NCBI GenBank assembly: GCA_015956445.1
Contig: WIUZ02000012.1
Coordinates: 868,001 to 932,000 of the forward strand
Length of the DNA stretch: 64,000 nucleotides
Direction: 5' to 3'
Source: Thelephora terrestris
Taxonomy: Eukaryota; Basidiomycota; Agaricomycetes; Thelephorales; Thelephoraceae
Part shown: positions 55,024-64,000 of the stretch, in pieces
How the letters are laid out: the number at the start of each line of letters is the position of its first letter
Position numbering within the stretch: position 1 is the first letter of the stretch
Translations under genes and position numbers: made by a program
The notes under the pieces: model-generated
Databases searched by the model: none
What the model was told of the DNA's origin: nothing
Seen by the model: only the letters and a program-made list of their open reading frames with translations

Positions 55024-57573
55024 ATGCCATCGTCTCCGCCCATTTTTTCCAGCGACTTTGAGATCGGAGTTAGCTCGGATGCTCTCTCGGCCTCATCCCA
55101 CCTATCTGCTCGGAACACAGGGTTCCTGCCGCTCTCGGATATGGGCCCGCCAAGCCAAAACAATCCTCGCAAATTTGGCGGGTTTTTTTCCCCTCCAGGT
55201 GGCGATCCTATGCGCTCCCAGCAAATGTTCATGGGATCTAGCTCTGTACGTACTCTATGTTCCCTCTGGTTGATATTCTATATCTTTAAAAGCGTCCGGG
55301 ATCTTATCACGGCCCTCCCTACACCCAAACGACCCCATACGACCACGTTTCTCGCATGAGTGTTCCGTTTGAAGAGTTCACAAGGGTGCGCAACGATCGT
55401 GATTTCTGGCGCACCAAATACCACGAGTTAAAGTGAGTTCTCCTGCCGCATATATGCTATCATATAGCTTCATTTGTCGAATATATGCGCATAATTATTG
55501 ACTATATGCGCCTATTTTAACTTGTATATCGCACTAACTTAACAAAACTACATCTAGGAGTACCCACGACACTGTCATGGAGAATATCATCGACAACGTC
55601 GCCGATATCTCCAAGAAAATCTCCGCTCGGATCATAGCGTCGCAAACGACCCCCAAAGTGAAGACCCTCGATGATCCCGACGCCCCCATGACGATATCCA
55701 TCGCATCTGATTCATCTGGAACCTCCGACCCACCTCAGCCATCGTCGCTGTCCACCCCAAAATACACCCGACAGCCACTTCCCCAGCTTGACCCGGCGAC
55801 ATACCCACTTGTCAATCACTGGGGAAACGACGGTTACAACGGGAACCGAAAGGGTGGGAAGAGGGGTGGTGAGGATACCCTCGAGGAGAAGGCGCCGAAG
55901 ACCTCCGTCTTGTCCAGTTTCATGGAAGACGAAACCGGGAGGGAGATTCCTGAGAAGGTTAGGAAAGCCGCGCGCAAGACGGCTAAACAATTTTTCCAGG
56001 AGATCCTTGACAGCAACCGCGCTCCCGCCAACTGGGGAGAAGCTCCCCGCGACATCGAAAATGAGCTCGTCCACATCCTGGAGAGCGAATTTTTTTGGCT
56101 CCGACTCTGTGAGGGTCACTGGAAAGCCATCAAAGTGGCTACCAACAGCTACTCCCAGTGGCACCGCAAGGCTCTATTGCGTAAGGCCGCTGCCGAAGCT
56201 AAGAAGACAGCAGCCATGAGAAGGGCTGAGGCAGAGGTAATTGACGTCGACACCGATGACGCCGATGAAACCAGGACCTCCAAACGTCCCAGGGACGAAG
56301 AGGAGGAGGCTGCAGGACGTCAGAAACGTCATCGCATTGACGAGCCTCAACCCACCCCTCGACCTCGCCCCACAGTAGTCCAGCCCAATGTTCCACGCAA
56401 ACAGGTATGAGTGTCGTTTTTTATAGACTGTATTTGCTGCTAATACCACCTGCTAGAATATCTTGTACGAATTTATGGGTATATGCACGAGTGAAGTCAC
56501 GTACTGACTCCATCTGCACAGTGACAAGATGAAACTTACGCCGGCCGTAGAAATGATTCCGTTGACTCAGGTATGTGATTCTGGGGTCGTCTGTATGGTT
56601 CAATTGATTTCCCTGCCTCAAGGTTGTCTTGGAAGAAAATCTACGCCCGTCTGCTTCTGGTCTCTCCCGGCGTGCATCCAACCATCCTCCCGCTTCGCTT
56701 GACTCTGCACCTGTTCCTGCCCCCCTCGAAACCTCTCTTGCACTTGCTGCTGCTATCGCTGCTGGTCCATCTGAACCACCTGTCCTCGGTCCTGCATCTA
56801 ATCCTACGCCTGTCTCTGTTGCTGCGCCGACACCTGTTGTTGCTCCTGTCTCTGTTTCTGTGCCGGCATCTGTTTCTGCGACTGCTCTTGTTCTTGAGCC
56901 TCTCCCAACGACTCCCCTCGAACGTTCTGACCCACCTGCTGCTCAGGTCAACCCTGGTAAAGCCCCTAGCCCTGCGAAAAAAACTCCGGCTCTTCTTCTC
57001 GCCCCAATGGAAGACTCTGCCGGCCCCTCTGCCTCTGGTTCCGGCCTTGCTGATAACTCGGACGTTCAGCAAGACACTCAAGTTGCTCAGACGGCTCCGA
57101 AGAAGAAGGCGACCACGAAGAAGGCAAAGGCGGCCCCAAAGAAGGCAAAGGCGGCCCCAAAGAAGGCTCCCGCGAAGAAGAAATTCAAGAAACTCACCGG
57201 AAAGTATGTTGTATTCTTATATTTTCTTCATTCACCACGCTTACATCTATTCCAGGGAATTATTCTACGGCGATTGGAAGGCAGCCAATCCTCAAAAAGA
57301 ACAGGTAGACTTCGAGAACGCCTGGAAGGCTGGCAGGCCGGTTGACTGCAAGGTATGTCACGAATCCCTTTGTATGTTATCTTATCTGACGCTGACTTCG
57401 ATCAGATGTATAATGCACGCGCGCGTGAACTTGTAAGTCACAATTATATTCTTAACTAATTGCGATGTCTATCTAACGAAACCTTCCAACAGAATGACGA
57501 CCGGGAGCAATACGAGAAAGAAGAGGCTGAGAAGGAACAGGCCGAAAAGGAACAGGCCGAGAAAGAGACTTAG
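55024..57573 (+). CDS. Companion gene of the Tnp2-type transposon, function unknown
   Basis: Eight exons (55024-55245, 55293-55432, 55558-56404, 56529-56570, 56623-57203, 57256-57352, 57406-57432, 57493-57573) give 678 residues in a continuous frame. I do not recognise an enzyme. Order: Ser/Pro-rich start; DRDFWRTKYHELK, a short coiled segment; a helical core with FFWLRLCEGHWKAIKVATNSYSQWHRK; an acidic stretch and KRPRDEEEE; a long Pro/Ala/Ser-rich linker; a lysine repeat of the histone H1 kind (about 57090-57190, units like KKAKAAP); then LFYGDWKAANPQKEQVDFENAWKAG; and a heptad tail EKEQAEKEQAEKE. The architecture suggests a nuclear, nucleic-acid-binding accessory protein, by analogy with TnpA of plant En/Spm. 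It lies on the same strand 183 bp after the transposase stop and looks undamaged. Confidence 0.75.
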
Positions 57574-58181
57574 ATGCGTTGTTGTGTCCGTCGCGAGAGG
57601 GACTGGGTATGGTGTGGTATGGGGACGGAAGGAAATTAGATATCAGTAGACCCGCATTGAACGTCACCGTCTTTAGATCCAAATAGAAATTGTTCGCTCT
57701 CGCTAGATCCCGGTGTGAATTCGAGATCTATTTGGATCTATTCAAATCTAACCGTACAAACGAGTCCATTAAATATTGCTACGATTAGAAACTAATAGAA
57801 CAAATCTAACATCAGCAAACAATCTGATCACTCATTAGCACTACGCGGGCCGATCGTCGTGTTTCACGGATTTTGAGGGGAGAAATGTCACTTCGGGAAA
57901 AATAAACTCGTCTTCCATGCATGCCGGAGGTTTGATGCACGGAAGCCCATTTCGCATGCAGCATTTCTAGCCGCAAGAAGTTCTGACCTACGCTTAGCAA
58001 TTTTTTGATTGATCAGCTCACACTGTATGCGAAGAAAAGAGACATTTGATTGCTGTATGAATCAAGAGAAGCGCGTGACATAGCCAGTAATTAGACTATT
58101 CACTAAAACAGCCATCAAGGCAGGGATACGAAAGAAAAAAATGGCGCAGCCTCGAGGCGGGAAAGGGGGAATGGTCAATGG
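57574..58181. other. Right flank of the companion gene
   Basis: No gene seen. Contains a perfect 13-bp inverted repeat (57674-57686 and 57728-57740) and AT-rich DNA. The right end of the DNA transposon may lie here, but no matching terminal repeat was found by eye. Confidence 0.4.
57674..57740. repeat. 13-bp perfect inverted repeat
   Basis: TAGATCCAAATAG at 57674 and its complement CTATTTGGATCTA at 57728, with 41 bp between. It could form a stem-loop. It lies 100 bp after the companion gene stop and may be a transcript 3' end element or a subterminal transposase site. Confidence 0.6.
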
Positions 58182-58873
58182 TCAATGGATTGTGCTCATG
58201 CGTGCCCAAGAGGCAAATCTCTTGCGAATGGCATCTCGGCGCAGCTGGTGGGACCACTCGGAATAAATGAGGTCAAACATGCCATCGTACTCCGAAAAAA
58301 AGGTCGTTCCGTGGAGGTTGATTGGCGCATGTGTCCCAGAACGCCATTCCTCGTAGCATACTTGAAGAATGGTTCCCGCGAGCGCGACGAGTCGGGGTGG
58401 TGGCACCTTGGACCAATGCGCATAGTAGCCTGGGTCGCCTGGGACAATAGGTTGTTTGTTGAGAATCTCCTCGCTTGGGGAGGCGCGAAGAGCATCTTGG
58501 GAAAGGGGGTAATCGTAGATCTTGATCACTGCTGCACGGAGCATTGGGGAGTTGAGGGAATTTCCACTTGTCCGGCCGCTCTAAGATATATATAGGTTAG
58601 ATCTACAGGCGTTGCAGGAACATGACTTCTTGCCATTAACGTGGCCCATGGACCATCCAAGAACCTCTTCCCACATAGTTTCTTCCTTATGAACTCACGA
58701 ACGATGGTGTCCTTTTCTTCGGTCACTTCCAGAGACCTTCCATTGGCATCAGAGAGAATGATGGGGGGAGCGTCCTCGATTGCCTTTGTCACTTCATCCT
58801 TGATGAGGCTGCGAATGTGATCACGGAGGATGCCGCGATAAGTGGTGGGATGCTTTGATATTAACTTTGCCAT
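58182..58873 (-). pseudogene. Frameshifted gene of an unrecognised family
   Basis: Two minus-strand frames read on into one another but differ in phase. The first (58873-58526) begins MAKLISKHPTTYRGILRDHIRSL and ends LRAAGQVEIPSTPQ before running to a stop. The second (from about 58544) continues MLRAAVIKIYDYPLSQ, then VPPPRLVALAGTILQVCYEEWRSGTH and ends WARMSTIH at 58182. No splice sites fit the junction, so a single-base frameshift near 58535 is the simplest reading. A further 5' exon (LLTAISALSDSEGFVASSP, about 58930-59010) may belong to it. The last third has some resemblance to the basidiomycete DUF6532 type, tentatively. Function unknown. Confidence 0.6.
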
Positions 58874-60091
58874 CGACTCTCGGTGTTCCTCGACTGTGGA
58901 ATGTAAGCAATTTGTAGTTTAAGTGAGATAAATGACGTACGGTGAACTTGCCACAAAGCCTTCGGAGTCCGAGAGGGCAGAGATGGCAGTTAGAAGGTCG
59001 GGTCCTCGGTTCAGAGGCGCGAGCCTCTAGGGAATCTGCGGGAAGCGAATGAAAGGTGAGAGAGAAAGTCGGGAAGAGAACGGGAGAACGAGGCAGAGGA
59101 CGACGGGAAAGCCAGAGAACGAAACTACCGATAACCAACAAAGGGAAACGTCGGGATACGTCGGGACAACAGAGTCAGAAATTGGGACACCAGCGGGACA
59201 CAAGAGACCAGAGGGACAACGAGAACGAGGGCGAGACGACGAGGGAACCGAAGGGAGGACCGTAGCAACGCTGCTAGGCCTCAGAAGAGAGAGAGAGAGA
59301 GAGGAGAGAGAGGAGGGAACGCTGCTGATTGATTGCTGGAGTCTATCGAATACAGGGGCCTTTATATACAATACTGGGGGCTCTGAGAACGAAGGGACCA
59401 AAGGAAACGAACCAAAGTGATGTCAAAAGACCTAATGACGCGTCTATGACATAGGGAAGGCAAGGGATCGAAGGGAACAGCGAGGGAAAAGAATGTGGTT
59501 GGAAAACGAACCAGAGGGAGGCCTAGAGTCGAGAGCGAAGCGATCGATCGAGACGTGATCGGGACACAGGAAACGGAGATAGGGAAAGGAAAGCTAAAGG
59601 TAAGAGCCGTGATGGAGGATCGGGAAATGGTCGGGACACGATCGGGACTGGTCGGGACGTAATCGGGACGAGGTGTGAAGGAATAAGAGTCTGAGAGAAA
59701 CTATCTACTAGAGAACGCGGGTCGCAGGTCTAAGGTCGAAGGGCGCAGGTCGCAGGTCGCAGGTCTAAGTCGCAGGTCGAAAGGGAAAACGTCGGGAAGT
59801 CGCGAGGGAGAATAGGGAGAGAGGGACGTGTGGCGAAGTGAAGGGACAGGCAAATCCTCGTCGGGACAGTCGAGAATGCTGAGGGAGGTCATCCAGACCT
59901 CGCGCAGCGGTTGTCGATAGTCGAGAGAAGGTCGCGATTCCGGATAGTGTCCGAAATACGGTCACGACAACGCGTCACCCCTCGTTCCATCGCATATATA
60001 GCAGTATTGGTGTGCAGGCTCCCCTATCTCCTGGCTCAACCACTAACCTGCTATCTCCAGCTTCACTTTTCTCTTACAGATGCGACGCATT
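58874..60091. other. Purine-rich intergenic block
   Basis: From about 59040 to 59960 the plus strand is strongly G/A-rich. It contains repeated TCGGGAC words (about eight copies, clustered at 59628-59671), GA microsatellites (59288-59318) and a heptamer array near 59710-59780. No gene is supported; the open frames are composition artefacts. Confidence 0.55.
59705..59782 (+). repeat. Imperfect tandem array of CGCAGGT
   Basis: About six copies of GGTCGCA/CGCAGGT separated by TCTAAGG-type spacers. Likely a minisatellite. Confidence 0.6.
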
Positions 60092-60388
60092 GGATGAACC
60101 ATTACAACGGGTTCAATTACGAGGAGTTTTGGGAGTTTATCGTCGACTTCTTTGAGGCTGACGAGACCCCGGAGGGGCAAGAGGCATCAACTCAACTCCT
60201 TGAATGGTGGAACAAGTGTGTTCGTGGTTCCAATCTCATCTCTGCTATTACTGATAAACCCTCGCAGGGAAGTCTTCCCGAGGTCCTCATCCACACGTGC
60301 AGTGGCTCAAACATCGGTACGAAAGGCATCTTTTGCGATCCTACGCCAACAGCGTCAGGCTGCCCGATCATCTCAACCGCCCTTGTAG
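60092..60388 (+). CDS. Small two-exon ORF, function unknown
   Basis: An exon from ATG 60092 (MNHYNGFNYEEFWEFIVDFFEADETPEGQEASTQLLEWWNK) splices by a GTGTGT donor (about 60218) and a CTCGCAG acceptor (about 60268) to EVFPRSSSTRAVAQTSVRKASFAIL and ends SSQPPL at TAG 60388. A splice acceptor precedes the first exon (TCTTACAG at about 60080), so this may be the last part of a larger gene whose 5' end is missing or unrecognised. The acidic WW-containing helix followed by a basic tail resembles C-termini of uncharacterised mushroom proteins; no domain name can be given. Confidence 0.5.
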
Positions 60389-61087
60389 CGTCCAGTAGCA
60401 CTTTCGATGTCCATTTGCTCGACATAATATAGCTGAATTCTGGTTATCCAATGTGTGATCCCCAATGCAGACTGAGTGTATGTGGGCCTGCATAGCTGCA
60501 CGTTTCGGTTGGGTCGAGAGGTTGTAGACACGTACACCATAATATACTACTGACAATACGAAGATAATCCGATGACAGGCTGCAAGTTTCCACCAGAATT
60601 TTGAAGGTCTCACGAAGTTATTTAGTGTTGCAGCGAGTTGCAATCTACGGCTGGGAAATTGTAGCATTTGTACAGGAGACGATAGCAAATTGTCGGGCTT
60701 TCCTCAACTTGCCAATGCCGATGAATTACCGCCACAATTTTGAGGGGCTCACGAAGTTACATGGCGTTATAATCGGTTATAACCCACGTTCCGGGAATTG
60801 TACCGCTTATGGTCGATTACAGTGCTGATGGCCCAGTGTTGGAAGATAATTGACCGAAACAAAGTCAACGTGTCAAGTGAAGTGAAGTGACAGTGACTTT
60901 ATATGATTCACTTCACGCGATTTAAACTCGGCCTTCTCGGAGATCTGATATGTGTCAAGATTGTAAAACCTAGCCTGCAGCCGCGCGGCGTGCCAAACAG
61001 CTTACAAAATGTACGCGTGTTATCCTCGAGGCCAGATACAATAGAAATACTGAGTTACGGCCCTCACCGGCTCAATCCCTTCCCCCC
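60389..61087. other. Left flank of the hAT transposase
   Basis: Contains a degenerate direct repeat (60596-60680 and 60735-60815, sharing TTTTGA..GGNCTCACGAAGTTA and GGGAATTGTA) and a subterminal palindrome-like AGTGAAGTGA...TCACTTCAC (60879-60915). The hAT left end probably lies here, but its exact terminus and 8-bp target duplication cannot be set without the right end. Confidence 0.45.
60596..60815 (+). repeat. Degenerate direct repeat, two copies
   Basis: Two related segments about 136 bp apart, each starting AATTTTGA followed by CTCACGAAGTTA and later GGGAAATTGTA or GGGAATTGTA. They may be subterminal repeats of the hAT element. Confidence 0.5.
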
Positions 61088-64000
61088 ATGCCCCCGAAAT
61101 CCTCTCGTACTTGGTGGCGCCTCCAGTTCTACGACCACCCCGGTACCTCGTCAAAACGCGAGGATGCGTTCTATGTTGCCCCATCAGGCAACAAGGTCAA
61201 CAAGGTGTACTGCATGCCTTGCTTTGACATCGATGTTGCAGAGATCACCGCAAGAGACGAGTCAGATCTTGGCCTCGGTCGACGAAATAATGCTCGATCT
61301 AGGGAGGAGATAGTAACCTACTGTATGTCATAATCCACTTGTTCTATCACTCGTGTGGCCATTGACTTGATGGCCCTCTAATAAATTTAGTGTGGAGCAT
61401 ACGGAAAAGCTCTGCACAACCGCCGGACAACGAGCGCGGGTTTATCCACTACGCCGGTTCAACACTTTTGAACCACGTGAAGGTCTGCTCCAGACAGACT
61501 GCGGAGAACCGAGCTCGAGCGAAGCATGAAGGAGCTTCACCAAGGAAGTCACACAATTCAGGTGGCACCAGTCTGGACGTCCAACCGATGTGGCCGGTAT
61601 CCATCCCGGGTCCGTTTCAGCATTCTCCGCCATACACACAGATGTTGCCCCCGCCATCGTTGCCTCCAACACGAACATGTTCACCAGCAGTCTCCATTTC
61701 TGCCCTCTCAGCTTCCCTACCTTCGCCATTTTGCGGCCTCACGGTCCCGCTAAACGATGGCCCGCAACTCAGTCCAGGCTACCCCTTCATGGATCTCCCC
61801 ATCCCGATATCGCAATCGCAATCGCAATCCGTCTTAATTGACAATCCTGGCGTGTGGCTCCCCGAGTTTCAACGAAAGTTCGAGGAGAGAATTGCGAGGC
61901 TCACTGTCTCTGCCGGTATGCCACTTTCGTGGGTCGACAACCCAGAGTGGATTGACTTCATCAACGACTTTGTTCCTTCCGCCCGGTCTCCATCACGGAA
62001 AGTCCTCACTAATCGCCTAATCCCCATGGTTGCGAAGAGTTATCGGGATATGGCAAAAATTGCAGCTAGAAACCAGAATGTGACTCTCCAAGCGGACGGG
62101 TGGACGGGTGTGAATTTCCACCATTTGCTCGCATTCATGATTTCATTCAATAACCAGGTTTGGTTTGAAACACCTTCACAAGACCTCTAATAATTGACCC
62201 TTTTCTCAGATTCATACACTCAATGTTCATGATACCTCATCTGAACGGAAGACGGCTGAGAAACTTGTGATGCACCTCGAGAATGCGATCTCGACCATAC
62301 GAACCGACTACTTCGCCTTTCCTGTTGCGGTTGTCACTGATGCATCCGGAGAATGTCGCAAGGCTCGCCGAGTTCTCGCACTAAAGTACCCTGACATAAT
62401 GTTCCTTGATTGTTATGCTCATCAGGTCAATCTCGTTGTTGGGGATTACTTCAAATCTCAAGCATCAGTGCTGGATTCTGCGGACAATGCAACAGAGTTG
62501 ATCTCTTGGCTTCGCAGCAAGACCCAGATCCTTGCATCGTTGAGAGAAGTTCAGGTCAAATATGGCGAAAATGCTGTCAAGGCGGTCATCCGTGCTGTTC
62601 TCACACGATGGACAGCTCATTATCAAGCATATGCCAGGCTCTTGGACCTTCACTCAGTGCTCGTCATGGTGGTCGATATGGATTCACGCCGACCAGAGAA
62701 GGAGAGGTGTGTGATTGCGGGAGACGCTAAGGCAAGAAAAAAAGCAAAGGATATGGTCATGTTAATCAAGGATAACAACTTCTGGATGTCCTTGCTTCGG
62801 TATGGCCGTTATTCATGATTTACGTATGCATCTTTGACTGACAGATATCTAGGATGAAGATGCACTTAGAACCACTCGCGATCGCAGCAAATGTCACTCA
62901 AGCAGCATTTTGTCGTCTTGACACAGTTCTTTTAACCTTTGGATTCCTCGTCATGCGGTACGAGCGAATGTCAGACGAGGCTGATCATGTTGCATCTACA
63001 TCAATCATCTCCAGCCTTGAGAAACGTTGGATGGCGGCGGATCAAGATATTTTTATCGCCGCTGTAATCATAAACCCCTTCTTTCGGGCAGAGCCATTTG
63101 GCCGTCATGCAAGGTTTGTTGTTGCTGGGATCATCGAGTTTCTTGGACGTCTCTATGTCCGATTCTTTCGGGAGGTACCCCCACAGGCATTCAACACTGA
63201 ACTGCGCCACTACCTCACAGAAGAGGGACAGTATTCTGAGCTGCATGCAACATGCTACAGGCACAAGGCATCAGCAAGACAACAGGTTTGTTTTACTTTC
63301 ATGTCCCCATCCCACCCAGAAACTAACAAATTTACAGGAGATACAACTAGACCCACTTGAGGTTTACCGTGATCTGAGCTTCTCCTCAGAACCACACACC
63401 CCATTTCGCTGCCTGGCCATTCGTCTCCTCTCAGTCACCGCCAACTCTGCCACTTGTGAACGCCTTTTCAGTGTGTTTGGAAACACGCTCACGAAGCTCC
63501 GAAACCGAATGGGGACTTCGACTCTGAGCTCTATTGCAGAGCTGAAGATGCATGTTCGCAACGAACACCGCCTCAATTCGACAAAGTCACGGATGAAGCG
63601 CATGTTCACCACTCGCTCGAAAACCACTTCCCTTGCCGACGAATCCTCATTGCTCTCGATGGCTGTACAGCCACCAAGCCCACAGCAAATTCCGTCAATA
63701 AGCGATGACGACACTATGTCATCAACCCACAACGAGCCCACTGCCCATATACCAGGCTTCCGCGAATTTGTCTCCGATCATCACTCTGCACCCATCAACA
63801 ATGACGAGGCACCCATCTATCCCCCACTAGGAGGCAAACTGAGCCTCAGTCAGCTCTTCAACTTTGGGAATTCACACTGGGTTGAGTTATATGAGGAATG
63901 CGCTGCAAGGAGTTTTGAGGAGGAGCTCGCATTGTATGATTTACTTAACGAAGATTCCGCAGCAGGCGAAGGCATGGAGGTTGATGTGGATGAAACGACA
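61088..64000 (+). CDS. hAT-family transposase with DUF659 domain, truncated by the window end
   Basis: A cut-and-paste DNA transposase. The start is MPPKSSRTWWRLQFYDHPG at 61088. An N-terminal BED-like zinc finger has VYCMPCFD and, after the first intron, HVKVC. A Ser/Pro-rich linker follows. The DUF659/RNase H-like core has LQADGWTG (first Asp), VVTDASGECRKARR (second Asp), CYAHQVNLV (the conserved Cys/His pair) and RWTAHYQAYARL. The C-terminal hAT dimerisation region is FRCLAIRLLSVTANSATCERLFSVFG with the catalytic Glu. At least four introns (after EIVTYL, ISFNNQ, MSLLR and ASARQQ). No in-frame stop was seen in the joined exons. The acidic C terminus is still open at 64000. Confidence 0.9.

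Noticed and set aside
58821-59141. 106-codon minus-strand frame with a CHLC motif
   Set aside because: The frame does not join the downstream pseudogene in phase and lies partly in the purine-rich block; a single CxxC is not enough for a zinc finger call.
59701-59790. CRISPR-like array
   Set aside because: Units are 7 bp with irregular short spacers in a eukaryotic genome; it is a minisatellite.

Overview
The window is nuclear DNA of a filamentous basidiomycete, most likely an agaricomycete. The genes carry many short GT-AG introns (about 45-75 bp), several very small exons and codon-rich GC exons. The mobile elements are types typical of mushrooms and relatives: a Tnp2/CACTA-like transposase of the kind called Plavaka, a copia retrotransposon and a DUF659-type hAT transposase. 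Species is not determined. All gene models were read by eye by joining exons; most start codons are the first ATG that opens the conserved domain.

Positions 1-44049 are a gene-dense housekeeping stretch. In order: IMP3 (snoRNP), an Unc104/KIF1A kinesin-3, a cyclopropane-fatty-acyl synthase-like enzyme (minus) facing a delta-9 desaturase (plus), prolyl oligopeptidase, a mitochondrial FAD/folate carrier (minus), a Pcl-type cyclin (minus), a Yea4/SLC35B-like nucleotide-sugar transporter, a 5.9 kb stretch without recognisable genes, a BTB/POZ protein, the DEAD-box helicase DBP8 (minus), an intron-containing tRNA-His, short-form tRNase Z, THO complex subunit 7 (minus), VTC1, MOB1, U1A/U2B'' (minus), ceramide synthase and SNF7. 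The list mixes RNA processing, lipid synthesis and membrane traffic; apart from the lipid pair and the tRNA/tRNase Z neighbours there is no sign of a functional cluster.

Positions 44685-57573 are a nested transposon complex. The oldest layer is a Tnp2-type DNA transposon carrying a transposase of about 1,095 residues and, downstream on the same strand, a companion gene of unknown function (678 residues). Two copia-family LTR insertions have broken the transposase: an inverted solo LTR (TSD GGACG) sits inside the first, zinc-finger-like exon, and a complete, apparently intact copia element with two LTRs that read as identical (TSD CAGGG) sits inside the last exon. Removing each insertion with one TSD copy restores the reading frame exactly.

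Positions 57574-64000 are further accessory DNA: a frameshifted gene of an unrecognised family, a purine-rich block with short tandem repeats, a small two-exon ORF and a hAT transposase gene that runs off the right edge.
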